DNA of 64,000 nt, from the NCBI RefSeq assembly GCF_047663525.1, contig NC_092591.1:34877001-34941000 (forward strand). The letters run 5' to 3'. Shown here piece by piece: positions 27,194 to 38,416 of this stretch; the first letter of the stretch is position 1; each line of letters opens with the position of its first letter. The notes under the pieces were generated by a model that was given only the letters and a program-made list of their open reading frames with translations, was not told the DNA's origin and did no database searches. Made by a program: the position numbers and the translations under genes. Source of the DNA: Anas platyrhynchos. Lineage: Eukaryota; Chordata; Aves; Anseriformes; Anatidae.

Positions 27194-27225
27194 TGACTCA
27201 CCATGAGTCAGGAGTGAATGACTCA
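27194..27225. promoter_or_regulatory. Cluster of three AP-1/MARE-type sites
   Basis: TGACTCA at 27194-27200, TGAGTCA at 27204-27210 and TGACTCA at 27219-27225 are three perfect copies of the TGASTCA core within 32 bases. This core is bound by FOS/JUN dimers and, with suitable flanks, by MAF-family factors. The cluster lies about 6.3 kb upstream of the PRPH2L TATA box and 3.5 kb from the CpG island. The motifs are seen directly; enhancer function is inferred. Confidence 0.45.
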
Positions 27226-29635
27226 GACATTATGGACAGTGCAGCTACTATGGATTGAAATCAGAGCCAGCTTGATAGGTACCTGCATGGCATTTCCCAG
27301 AATATACAGGAGCCCTGAGGACTAGCAGTTAAGTGCAATGCAGTTCATGCAAGTCTGCTATGATTTCCCCTTTGCCTGAAATTGGCTCCTGCATCCATGC
27401 AGTTATAACCTTTAAACATCTGAACAATGAAAGTTACAGTATTTCTTCTCTGATTCATTTCATCTGTAAAGCTTTTCAGGCAATGAAATGAGTTACAGTC
27501 TGTTATAATTGATTTTGTTTTCCATAAACTATGTGGCATTCTAGTGTACAAATGGGGTCCTTTCAAATTGCCATCTATCCCCATTACCTCTTGCTGCTGA
27601 GTTTTGACATTCTCTTCCATTTCTGCAATTCCTTAAGAATTTCAAATGTTGTGATGTAACTTAGATACCTTTGTCTAACTGCAGCAATCATAAGCATCTA
27701 GATACCACTAAACTTCCTTCCTAAAAGTTCAAAAATGTGTAAACTGAGGTGAACATCCTGTAAAGAAATGATTGCTTTTATTTGCCTAACAATTTATGCC
27801 TATCAGTATATACCATGTGGTTCACAACTTTACAAAAGCCAAAAAAAGCAGATGGTCTACGTTTCATCTTCACACCCTCTCCACATCAACAAGTTGGTGA
27901 GAATCTCTTCCTGCACACAACCTCTCCCACCAAACCACTAACATGCTGAAGACAGGTTGCATAATACCTGCCTGTATCAAACTTACTCAGTGGCCTGCAG
28001 TCTAAGGCTGTTACTCCAAATGTTCATATTGTGAATTATCGTTTGCATTAAACACAGGAAGAAATGGAAAGCCACCCTAATATAAAACTGAAACACCAGT
28101 TTTTGGAAACTAAATGTGAAATGCCATTTGACTGCATGCATCACCCCAACAAAGCATTTAATTGGGCTAATTTGTAACACATCTGTCCTTGTGGACATAG
28201 ATATGAATAATACTCTGCAGGTAAGTAATTGTCCAAACACTTAATAAATTTACCTCTTTCAGATCCAAAACCACAGTACACCAATCTCCACTGTTAGTAG
28301 GAAGTGTGTGTTTTCTTTTTACACCACTGGGTGATATTTGGCGGACCCACATGTACAACCTCACCCACTGGGTTACAAAATGCTGCTCTCGTTGTGGTCT
28401 CGGTGTCCAGGTTTCCCTGCAGGCCTGTAATAAAGTGCATTATGGTTAGTTATAGGTGACCACAAAACAGTAACTCAATTTTGAATATTAACTTTACAGC
28501 TGAAACAACTTCCCAATATGAGACAGGATGAAAAATACAAGTAGCATTGAACCCTAATTTCATTAAGATTGGATTGAAGTTATTTCTTACAATGATGCAT
28601 TCCTGAGCTTCCATTAGTTGGTTGAGTGACCTCTAATCTCATCTCTCTAGCACAAATTTGAAAAAGCTTCTTACTTTGCATAGTAGAAAAAACTACATAC
28701 AGCAGCACTGCCACCTTCTGCTTGTTTGCTTTCATGCATGCAAGTAGTAGGTTTATACTGAGGACAGGTAAGATGCGTTCCTTGACTAGTAGGTATCTGA
28801 AGCAATAATGTTGTCACCTAAGACCCAGGGAAAACACAAGTCTACAGTTCCACAGATGTGTTTTTTTTCCACATGTAAATTTTGTCTGGGCAGAAAATAG
28901 GGCTTCACACATTTGTCCAGGATTTCTAATACAACATAATCCATCCAGAGCAATAGCTCAAAAATCCCAGGACAATGTATATATCTGTGTACTTGTGCTG
29001 TCCACAAGGACTATATAAGATCTGGTGATTATGCTGCACATTTGAACAGATGTAATACGTTCCTTGCAGCCTGCACAAGTGCAACAAGTCCAAACCAGGA
29101 ATGATCCATGTGCACAGGACAAATTCAGTTCACTTGGGGTATATTTGATCATCTTGTTTCTGCTTGTTCTATCACTACCTGCCTGTGTAAAAAGTCGTCA
29201 TCCATCTTTTTTTATAAGCTCCCTTTAGCTGGGAGCTTCACATCTTAATTGCTTTTTCTTCTTGAGAGTTGTAGTTATTAGTATTGTAGTTCGATATAGC
29301 ACTCTCTGCTTTACTCAAGACTTTGATAAACCAAGTTGCATTGATAACTAGTCTTCCACCTTTCCCTGACAATAAGCATGATAATACTGATGCATACAAA
29401 GGTGGTTGCCTAAGATGGCTCTTCCCTTCCCCAGAACCACAGTTACATTATTCTCTCTCTTGGACCTGTATTTATTGATAAGAACAAAAAAAGAACTAAT
29501 ACAACATTAGGAGATACTGTAGAACAGCCTCTGTTGATTACTAGCCCAAGCCCCTGAGGGGTAAGATATGTTAACTTAAATCCATTTTGCTAGTGAGGTC
29601 TCAATTCACACTCAGTTAATTGGCCTGTTTTGCAG

Positions 29636-29734
29636 GATTTAACCTGGTGGCATAAGAACCTCGAAATACGATTAGAGATGCAGGAGAGATTAGCGCAGGC
29701 AGGAGAGTTGAAGCCTTTTTCTCCATCTCCATTG
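29636..29734 (+). other. Exon-like open frame of unknown identity
   Basis: A good acceptor (CCTGTTTTGCAG) is followed by exactly 33 open codons and a consensus donor (GTGAGT), phase 0 at both ends. The peptide begins DLTWWHKNLEIRLEMQERLA and ends ELKPFSPSPL; I do not recognise it. The frame stays open past this donor to 29,959, and a second possible donor (GTTAGT) follows 29,876. It could be an internal exon of an unannotated plus-strand transcript, perhaps starting in the CpG island, or a chance arrangement. No convincing partner exon was identified. Confidence 0.25.
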
Positions 29735-31565
29735 GTGAGTCAGTGTAAAGACAGAACTACACGGACATCAGGAAATCAGTACTTCGCTCTTCCTCGGAAT
29801 GCCTGTTCCTGGTATTTTCTGCCTTGTATTCAGCAAGGTGCCAGTTTTGAGATCTCATTCTGTCCTCTGAAGCAGGTTAGTAGTGTCTTTTACAATAAGT
29901 TACAGATAAGAACGTGTGTCCAGCTAAAAGGGCAAATTTTGTTGAAGCTGGTGAGATAAGATATAGGTTGTTTATGACAAAACTGCAAGCTAATTTTTGG
30001 GGGATAATTTGCATCCAATAAGTAATTTTATAAACAAATAAATAGCTGTGTGACAAGTCTTTTTCTATGTAGTTGGGGATATTTGACAGCAAAGGAAATG
30101 ATAAGTGGCATCTTGAAAGCAAAAAGCTACAAGTATGCTGAGGGAAGCCCTGTGTTCAAAGTTAGCCAAGAAAAGCTCAAGAACAATATGGATAATATGG
30201 GAAAGATTTTCACATATATTGGGCTTCTTCTGTTCAAAGAAATAAAATCCAGCATTCTTTCCCATTGCTGGGGGTGGAGGGGAAGCCTATATGTGTATGC
30301 TTTGTAACACTGGAGTGGCTCATGTGTGGGGTGTGTTTCCAAGAACTTGGGGGGGGATTAGTTTCACTCAACTACTAGGAGCATTTGCGGTTTTATAGTA
30401 ATCCCAGTCACAAATATAACTTGAAAAAGAATATATACAGCCTGCAGAGTAAGACAATGACACTTTTAGCTCAAAATTGCGCTTCAGTTTTTCCAGATGG
30501 AAGACCTTTCTTCATAGTGCTCAAAATCGCTACTACATGGCAGTGTTGAATAAATATTTTCAACGCTTCACTGAACAGTTAGGGAATGAATAACATATGG
30601 TATATTTACAGAATTTGTTATAAGGGGAAGAGGGTTTTCATGTTATCTGAAATAAACTCAATAAATTATTACTGTAAAAAAGTTATCTTAGGAGAAATAC
30701 TCACATAGAAGCTGGGAAGACTGGATCTTCTGCCTAGTGTTTCCCAGAGACTAATTCCTCAGGAACAGATTAGATTAATTGTTCTTCTATCCCAGACTCG
30801 ATGCATTTAACATTGTTCAAGCATTTATCCTAAAGATTCTTTGTGCAATCTTTGTAGGGTCAGTCAAGGAGTGATTGCTCCACTACAGCAACCAGTTATT
30901 CCTCTGCTTTCCTCTGTCAGCATAGCTCATACAAAATAGCTTGTGCTAGGCAGATGTTCTACTGCTGGAAGTCTGTGGTGTGGGTACCTCTGTTGTAGAT
31001 GAATGTGAATACTGCATGAAGCTGGTCTTGTAAATAAAATTGCATCAAAGAAGCTAGAAATAGCATTTGAGAATTGTCAGAGGCAAGGATTTACTAGGAG
31101 AGTTGTTCTTGCACAGAGAAGTTTCATGTTTTAAGATTAGGCATCTGAGAATGGTGGAGGGATCTATACCAGAATAACTACACAAGACTGACTGTATCAC
31201 TGTTTATGAAATTCAGCCTCAAATTTCTTCATGGCTAGAATAATACAACATGAAGCCTCAAGTTTATATCTTCTAATGTCAAGTGCCTCCTTAGTAGATG
31301 ATTTTTAAGTGAAGATTGGCCTGTCTACAAATTTTGTACAAATGTTAAAGCAAAAGACATTCACCGAGTTGGTGTCATTCGGTGTGATTCTCAGTGACAC
31401 TTATCTACAAATATGCCTAAGAATTTAAAGGCAAATATATACGTACATTTCACAGAAACAAAGAGTGATGTATATGCTAGCCCTTGAATGTGAACTGTGT
31501 ATCAGTAATTTCACAGTAACAGATTCTTTCCATTGCATGCTCTGAGACCTGAGTATCAAGAGCAA

Positions 31566-31603
31566 CAAAACAAAAAAAAAAAAAAAAAAACAAAAAAAAA
31601 AAA
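31566..31603. repeat. A-rich tract (A19 C A12)
   Basis: Two long A runs are separated by a single C. It may be a decayed poly(A) tail of a retroposed sequence, but nothing upstream was identified. Confidence 0.8.
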
Positions 31604-33389
31604 CTTATTTGCAGCAGCCATCTACAGCTATTTAAGTTCAAGTCATGAACTGCTTAACTGGTGAAGCAATCAAAGCTACTGTCTCCGGGCTTAGCAGACA
31701 GGCTGTCAGCTGAATTCTTATGGAGGCTTAATTCTCTACCAGCAGAGCACGATCCTTTTGAAAGAGGGCTGAAGCATACAATAGAAGAACAGTGCGAAGA
31801 AAGTGTTGTCATTTTATGACTGCTCTCTGGACTTCTTTGTACAGAGGTGTTTATCAGAAATTAGTATTTAATTATGTTAATCAAAATGGTTATCACAATA
31901 TGATCACAATCAACATTCAACCATAACCGATAATCGGCCTTAATCATTAAAATTAGGCCCCTGTATTTCAACTCAAAAAGTGCCACTGGTCTCAGCACCT
32001 TTGAAAATAAGGCCAGAAAGGAAAAATACCACGTATGTTGGACATTCTGTGTATTATGTAAAAGACAAGCAGAAGTGAGTAATTTTAAAGGGAATCAATT
32101 TCCTCTCTGAATGCAACATAAAATTAACGCAATGTGAATGATTCAGATCTCATAGGCATTCAACTGTTTGAATAATCAAATACATGAAGATATCTATCCA
32201 TATCCTAATCTGAATAGAAGAACAACCTATTCCTCACCTGTCCAAACAGAACTGATTTGTTCCAGCATATACAGATGAAGACACCAGGATATAATTACCT
32301 TTTTTAACTGCACTCTACAGGAATCTGCTTACCTAATGTTAAGCCTCATTGCACCTGTGGATCCTTTAGTGGGTAGCATGCAGCTATTCTTCTGGAAGTT
32401 TTGTCTGTGGGTACTTTTCATGCTGTTTTAGCTGATACCAGTTTTAATTAGGTGAAGTTAAGTAGTAGAGCCTACTAGCTTTAAAGCAACTATGCATGAA
32501 TAAAGCTACCTATACTTCCTTTCCCCACATTTACAGGATTATGTTTTACTATTTTTATCATTGTATTAGTAGAACTAGATCCACAAAGATGAGTGTATAA
32601 TCATATAAATATGTACATTTGTATAATATAAAATCACTGTAATGAAAATTACCAAATAACACAGCCATGCTGAGAGCAATTTTGGGGGGGAGTACAGAAT
32701 GTTGAGCTCCATTTTCTTGCATGCGTTAAGGAAAGGCAATTGCAAAGCATCAGAAGCTGTGAAGAAGGGTAGAAGTTCATCACTTGATCCTGAGGTACTG
32801 CAGCATAGTTCTAAATCCACATCATGTGGACTGAAAATGCATTGTCTCTAGCACTAACAGGTTTTATATCTTGGATGTAAAGCAGTTATTAGTTGCATCT
32901 ACCTTTGACTTTGATATAATTGAATAGGCGCAAAAGAAAAGTTAGTAGTAGTCTTGCAGAAACCGTATGATACAAAAGTAAGATAAAATGTTGGGAAAGA
33001 TGGTTTCTTAGGTTGGCTAATAGCTGGGGAAAATAAGATAGATGATGAAATGTCTAAAAACACACATAAGATACTGTGTTTCTGGTGCTATTCCCCCTCC
33101 CCCCCCCCGCAGACTCCCTGAAAAAAGTGTTATGTGGTTATGCTGAATTTGCTTGTTCAGCTTAGCAGCTTTTAAACTTAAATATGACCAGGACACACTA
33201 GTCTACAAATGATAAATTCCTAGAATCATCAAGAAAATACCAGCAACGAGAAGAAGAGAAAGACAGCAGACTAGCTCACTTTTAGATGTCTTAAAATTCG
33301 TACAGAAAGTTGCTCTTTAGACAGAAGTCCATAGGAGGGCAGAGTTCATTAGTCCTATGGTTCACTTGTTTTTTAATTGCTACAGTCAG

Positions 33390-33413
33390 CTCTTAGAATT
33401 ATTTTTCTAAGAG
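33390..33413. repeat. 9-bp perfect inverted repeat upstream of PRPH2L
   Basis: CTCTTAGAA (33390-33398) and TTCTAAGAG (33405-33413) form perfect arms around a six-base centre. The repeat lies about 95 bases upstream of the putative TATA box, so it could be a dimeric factor site or a chance palindrome. Confidence 0.6.
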
Positions 33414-33506
33414 ACTGATGTTGTATGAAACTTAAGCAAGATGTGGAACACACTCTTGGCATATCTCAGAGTGCATGAGGCTGTACAGGAAGTTCTCTGT
33501 AGGCTC

Positions 33507-33514
33507 TATAAATA
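33507..33514 (+). promoter_or_regulatory. PRPH2L: Putative PRPH2L TATA box
   Basis: TATAAATA lies 129 bases upstream of the start codon, which would place initiation near 33,538. A TAATC core (33,532) of the kind bound by CRX/OTX factors lies between the two. The following CTCTCTCTCTTCTTCAG also looks like a splice acceptor, so part of the 5' UTR could instead come from an upstream exon. The motif is seen; promoter use is inferred. Confidence 0.45.
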
Positions 33515-33642
33515 CTCAGTCAAACAGACAGTAATCTCTCTCTCTCTTCTTCAGATTTCTACTGCATGCCTTGGATACATGCTCCTAAGCAGATTACGGG
33601 CTTTCCTTGACCTACGCTTCTTTTCCTAATGCTGATCTGACT

Positions 33643-34223
33643 ATGGCTGTCCTCAAAGTAAAATTCACCAAAACTAAGAGGGACAAATTGGCTCAGATCC
33701 TATGGATCCTCAACTGGGTTTCTGTAGTGAGTGGGATCATTCTCTTCAGTCTTGGCCTCTTTCTGAAAATAGAGATCAAGAAGCGCAACGAAGTGATGGC
33801 AAAAGGAGACATTAACTCTGTCCCCAACATGCTGATCTCTGTAGGGGTCATAGCATGTATCATCAACTTTCTGGGTGGCAAAATCTGCTATGACTGCTCA
33901 GATGCCAACAAGTTCTCTCGATGGAAACTAGTTATGCTCCCATATATTGTGTGTACCTTCTGTTTTACCTTCTGCATCCTGATGGGTGCTCTCATGTGCT
34001 ATACCATGAGGAATGAACTGGAAGAATCTCTCTATCTGGGATTGAGGGATGCTATTAAGTTCTATAAGGACACTGACATACCTGGAAGATGTTTCTTAAA
34101 GAAAACAGTGGATATGTTGCAAATTGGATTCCAGTGCTGTGGAAACAATGGCTTTAGAGACTGGTTTGAAGTTCAGTGGGTATCTGCTCGTTACCTGAAT
34201 ATGGCTTCCAAGGAAGTTATGGA
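33643..34223 (+). CDS. PRPH2L: PRPH2L exon 1
   Basis: The coding start is the ATG at 33643, in a strong context (A at -3, G at +4). The protein begins [18 protein letters not shown], like MALLKVKF in PRPH2. An in-frame extension upstream has no ATG. The exon encodes residues 1-193 plus two bases: three membrane segments and the first half of the D2 loop, including PGRC150F and CCGNNG at 165-170. The donor is GTAAGT at 34224. The 5' UTR probably starts near 33,538. Confidence 0.93.
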
Positions 34224-37200
34224 GTAAGTATTTACTAGTCTTGATGGAAAATTCTAGGGAAAAAAAAAATTCCTTCAACACGAATTTGTATTGAACAGAA
34301 AGTACGTAACAGTAGTGTCAGAAGAACTTGAGACATATCGACTTTAAAGAGAATACAAGACTGCTTGTTTTCTGCCAGCTGCCAAAAATTCAAGCAGTGT
34401 TTTTTCCTCCTTACTAAAATGACACCCTGTGGCTAGAAGACTCTTCTCAAAGATCATTCTGAATGACTGCTAACAGGGCTACCTCAACAAGAGCTAACGT
34501 TTCTGTGATCATAGGCATGTTCACACTCTGGTGCTTTAATTAATGCAACAACTTTTAGTAAATAATAGCAGAAGTTAATAGCAGAAGTGACACTTTTTCT
34601 AGACCACTATTACAGTAGTATCCTACTGTAAGTACAAAGGTAAAATGTATTACCTTGTATTTCTGTGAGCCACGTAGAAACAGCAATGTTTTGCCATGGG
34701 TCTTAAACATAGATTTCATCTGCAGGGTCTCCTGTGCTCTGCCTTCATTTTGGAAATACAGTCGTTTATTTTTTGCCCCATACAGACAGAAGACATCATG
34801 GAAAAATATGTGAAGGAAATAATTATACTGCAGAATTTCTTTTACTGCATATAAACTAGATAATCCCATCTTGATTACTAAAATCAACATTGGTGCTATG
34901 TAACCAAATTATACTATGATTTCCAAAATCTAGTAGTAAAACATTTCATATGAAACCACTAGGATCAAAGTCCAGCTTGTAACATTCTGAAAGGAAGCAG
35001 AAGAAACCAAGTATTTTTCTTGGTTTCATCTTGTACTGTATGTCAATTAGTACTTTGTAGATTACTAGGCAAAGCTGAAAATTCATACTTAACTCAAAAG
35101 GAATCTCTGCAGAACTGAACTTTTCACCTTCTTTCATAATCCTCTTCCCTCTCCTCTTGTATTTCTGCATTACCAACATCACAGCGTCACAAGAAATTGA
35201 GTCAGTCAATGGAAATGGTATGAGGATGAAGCAGTTTACGGCAGCACAATCCTATCATTGCTTTAGTTAGATAAAAAACATCTTTTTTATATAGTCTCAT
35301 AAGCAAGTTCTGCTTTACAATGCCATATCTGAATTACAGCAATGAATAGTGGTTAATGTCTCGTTCCAAACAAAAGGGCAAGGGGGGCATACTTAATTCT
35401 GCTTTCTGTGGACTATATGGGCTTTTTTTTTTTTTTTCCTCCAGTTGCTGTTACCAGGCCACAAAGTGAAGAGCTAGACATTAAAAATATGGAGGAATTA
35501 ATGCCTAACTTTCTCCTAGGTGGGAAACAGCAGATCTTTATTTATTTGGAAATATCTTTGAAGAAAATATTCTTGACAGAAAATTACACCAAACAAAAAT
35601 GAGAGAGAGAAGGCCCACAGCAATAAAGTGAAGGTGATTATTCTGCCATCTCAGGACAGCCACAAATTCTAATATTCTTTTCAGCTTATGTTTCTTTTGA
35701 AGGATGCATTTAGTCCTCAAATGCTGGAAAAACACTGTACCACAGTGATCATTGCTTCTTGTTTACCTGAACAGCTTCTGTGATGCCTTCCTTCCCTTTA
35801 ATTTTGGATATCTGTATCAGAAAAGGAAATTAAGATTAACAACTGAGGATGTCTTGCAAAACATTAAAAATTCTATTAGGAAATAGTGAAAGCTGGGTAT
35901 CTGGGATTAGGTTGTCTTTCATATATTCTAGCCAGTGGACAATTTCTAGTGATTCTCTAGTGATTCCTGTGGCATGTATAATTGTTCTTGCATTAGCTTC
36001 TCTTTCGAAATGTTTGCAGTCAGAATCAAGCCAGAAGTAAAGACACAGGGTTTCAAGGACTGTAACTTCCATTAATGTTTTGCCAAGACAGACAAATTCT
36101 AAAATTGTCTTTAATATTCTCAGCGGAAATATGTCTAAAAAGACATCATCTCCATAAACAACAAATCTGCAACTTACACATACAATACCAAAAATCAAGA
36201 GATACTGCACTGATCCCACACATAAAAATACTGCAAACAAAAAATTTAGTTTTCCTGCAGTGAGCAACATTTCCAGTTGCAGATACATTCTCATTTTCCT
36301 TCTGTTACATTGGAGAGGCCCGCATTGCAGCTGACTTTCATTACATCCTTTTAGAAAAAATATGGACACATTCTGCTGCTGCTACCAGATTTTTAATGCC
36401 CAAACTTTCTGTCCTGTTGCAGCCGTCTAAAGAGTAATGTTGATGGGAAGTTCTTGGTGGATGGAGTACCCTTCAGCTGCTGCAATCCAAGTTCCCCACG
36501 GCCCTGTATCCAGTACCAGCTGACAAACAACAGTGCTCACTACAATTATGATTTCCTGACAGAGGAGCTCAATATCTGGGTGAAGGGGTGCAGAGAGGCC
36601 CTGCTGGATTACTACACAGCTATTATGAGATCCATTGGTATTGCAGCATTGCTTATTTGGTTGTTTGAGGTAAGTTTTATAAAAACAGTCTGTGTCAGAT
36701 GCATCGGACATGCTTGCTTTCTGGGATGGGAAATAACAATGGTGTTATACCATAATTATACCACAACTATGGTATGACGAGTGTGAGAAGCACCTCAGTA
36801 TCTAGAACAAGTCCATCAGCACTTCAGGAGTGTTGCAGAGCTTTCTCTAGTACAGTTTCTCAAAGACCAGAGTAGAAGCGAATCTATTGAAGATGAGAAC
36901 TATTAGAAACGATTAACGTGATTCTGTATGTTTACAGAGCTTTTTTCAACAGACTATGGCACATTGACTTTCCTGAAGCATTTACAGGACCAGATGCAAG
37001 ATAGCACATGCAGTAACACAACAGCAAGGAAATTAGGTGGAAGGCATAAGGTTGTTTTGAGGCAGTTTTAGAAAAGAATATCAGAAATGTGAGGCAGGCC
37101 TTTGGTGAATACATGAATTTTATTTACAGTAAGAATTACGCATAAATATTAACATCTCAAAGCCTCCTTTCTATATTACATTGCTTTACCATATAAACAG

Positions 37201-38416
37201 TACTTGCAAACATGGGATACATTTTAGATACAGATCAGATTGCTTGTTATGCAGTCCAAATTAGCATATCACAAGCAAGCATACACACCTTCAAAGGTGC
37301 AGTCTTTCTATTGACAGCCGTAAAAAAAAAAAAAAAAGCTGTCTGGATATTGTAATCTGCACGCAATGCAGATAACCCCAATGGCATAGGCTAAAATACT
37401 GTTTCTTCTATTTTTAATAATAGTTAGATTTTCCTGATTATTACTCTATTGCATAAATATTAATGCTATTTAAAATAGTTTGCCACAATAGTCCTTAGGC
37501 AGTGCTGGATTGGGTGGTGATGGCAAAAACAAGAGATATTTGGCAGCACAGGAAAAAGCTGCAAGCCTGCTCTGTGCTCCTTTCAGTGTTGACAAGCTGA
37601 GCACACTGAAAGCACAGCTCTTCCCTAAACTTATACTTGAGCCTCTTCTGTAGGGCATCCTTCTTCATTTATGCATTAGCATGTTGGACACATATAGCTT
37701 ACGCAGGAATGATTAAAAACCTTGAAGGCAATACTGATTTAATGAAGGTCAGTAGAAAAAGTTCCATAGAAATGAACAGAAAAATTTTTGTTTTTTGTAA
37801 CACCTCCCCTCCCTAATCACCGATGGCTCCATTAAGTGATCATTCATTTTATGACTAGTCTCTGAGCCTGCAGCATTCCGATGTATTTCTAGGTATTTAT
37901 ACACTAATAACATGCAAGTGGGAATGGTACCTGAAGAATGGAAAGAAAAAAACCTCTACATGGTATTTTTCATTCTAAAATACATAATTAACTGTGAGAT
38001 TGGTTAGCTCTAACGCTGGGATAAAGAATGTATTTATTTCACTCAATATTAAATAATTGGCCTGTAAATACACAAGTCAGAAAGCAGACTTTGTGGTAGG
38101 ATCAAGGCTGTAACTTAAGCTCTGTTTAACCACTGATGTTTTCTTACAGCTCTCTGTACTTACTGGTGTCCGGTACCTACAAACAGCAATGAAGAATGTT
38201 CTTTTGCTAGGAGACCTGGAGGGTGAATCCGATGGTTGGTTACTAGAAAACAGTTTTGTGGAAACGGCCAAATACAACATTAATATCATTAAGAACCTTG
38301 GCAAAGCCAACCAGATCTCCACTGTCTCAGGCCTGAATGATCCCAACATTGATGTTCAAAACACAAACTGTGGCAAAAACGATGTTGCAACAAAATCTAT
38401 CCCTGAAGCTAGCTAG
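33643..38416 (+). CDS. PRPH2L: PRPH2L, peripherin-2-like photoreceptor tetraspanin (three exons joined)
   Basis: The exons 33643-34223, 36423-36669 and 38150-38416 join to 1,095 bases, or 364 residues plus stop. Peripherin/rds proteins are tetraspanins that dimerise, oligomerise and bend the rims of rod and cone outer-segment discs. Four membrane segments are visible (about 21-41, 62-82, 99-121, 262-284), with a large D2 loop between the third and fourth. The loop keeps all seven family cysteines (150, 165, 166, 213, 214, 222, 250), the [12 protein letters not shown] motif and the glycosylation site NNS at 229-231. Exons 1 and 2 are 581 and 247 bases, the same as I recall for human PRPH2. The C-terminus is much less conserved. 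The neighbour is UBR1, not UBR2, which points to the paralogue (chick crds2 type) and not PRPH2 itself. ROM1 is less likely. Confidence 0.9.
34224..36422 (+). other. PRPH2L: PRPH2L intron 1
   Basis: 2.2 kb from donor GTAAGT to the acceptor TCCTGTTGCAG. It contains a T14 run near 35,425 and otherwise nothing I recognise. The open frames on the minus strand (for example 35,836-36,369) match nothing. Confidence 0.8.
36423..36669 (+). CDS. PRPH2L: PRPH2L exon 2
   Basis: 247 bases, entering with codon 194 split across the junction (GA|C, Asp) and ending in phase 0 after Glu276. It encodes the second half of the D2 loop ([32 protein letters not shown]250) and most of the fourth membrane segment ([10 protein letters not shown]). 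The donor GTAAGT starts at 36670. The sequence is strongly conserved with PRPH2. Confidence 0.95.
36670..38149 (+). other. PRPH2L: PRPH2L intron 2
   Basis: 1.5 kb from GTAAGT to TTTTCTTACAG. It contains an 8-bp inverted repeat (ATACCATA 36747-36754, TATGGTAT 36768-36775) shortly after the donor and an A16 run at 37322-37337. Nothing else was recognised. Confidence 0.8.
38150..38416 (+). CDS. PRPH2L: PRPH2L exon 3 and stop codon
   Basis: 88 codons and TAG at 38414-38416. It opens [14 protein letters not shown] (end of the fourth membrane segment; human PRPH2 has VTITIGLRYLQTSL), then [17 protein letters not shown] and [10 protein letters not shown]. These align to the human ESEGWLLEKSVPETWKAF and VKKLGKGNQ, the amphipathic fusion region. 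The tail after about residue 332 is unlike PRPH2 apart from the terminal PEAS (human PEAG). The Trp of the fusion helix is replaced by Ala. Confidence 0.92.
   Translation, partial: LSVLTGVRYLQTAMKNVLLLGDLEGESDGWLLENSFVETAKYNINIIKNLGKANQISTVSGLNDPNIDVQNTNCGKNDVATKSIPEAS

Larger units (their letters stand above)
23721..33506. other. Intergenic interval between TTBK2 and PRPH2L
   Basis: This is about 9.8 kb of AT-rich DNA between the divergent TTBK2 and PRPH2L genes. No conserved protein-coding gene was recognised. It holds short tandem repeats (24,043-24,090; 25,255-25,275), homopolymers (26,594-26,615; 31,566-31,603), a cluster of three AP-1-type sites (27,194-27,225) and an exon-like open frame (29,636-29,734). 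It is a natural place for distal regulatory elements of either gene. Confidence 0.7.

Noticed and set aside
28130..28225. Open stretch ending CTCTGCAG followed by the donor GTAAGT (plus strand)
   Set aside because: The donor is strong, but the upstream border has no good acceptor and the peptide is unrecognised. Donor-like GTAAGT sites are expected a few times by chance in this interval.
33607..33642. Twelve-codon in-frame extension upstream of the PRPH2L ATG
   Set aside because: It has no ATG (it would start at TTG), and family members start at MA-LKVKF. The ATG at 33643 has a strong context.
35836..36369. 177-codon minus-strand open frame in PRPH2L intron 1
   Set aside because: It is antisense to an intron with no recognisable domain. 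The hydrophobic stretches reflect A/T-rich codons.
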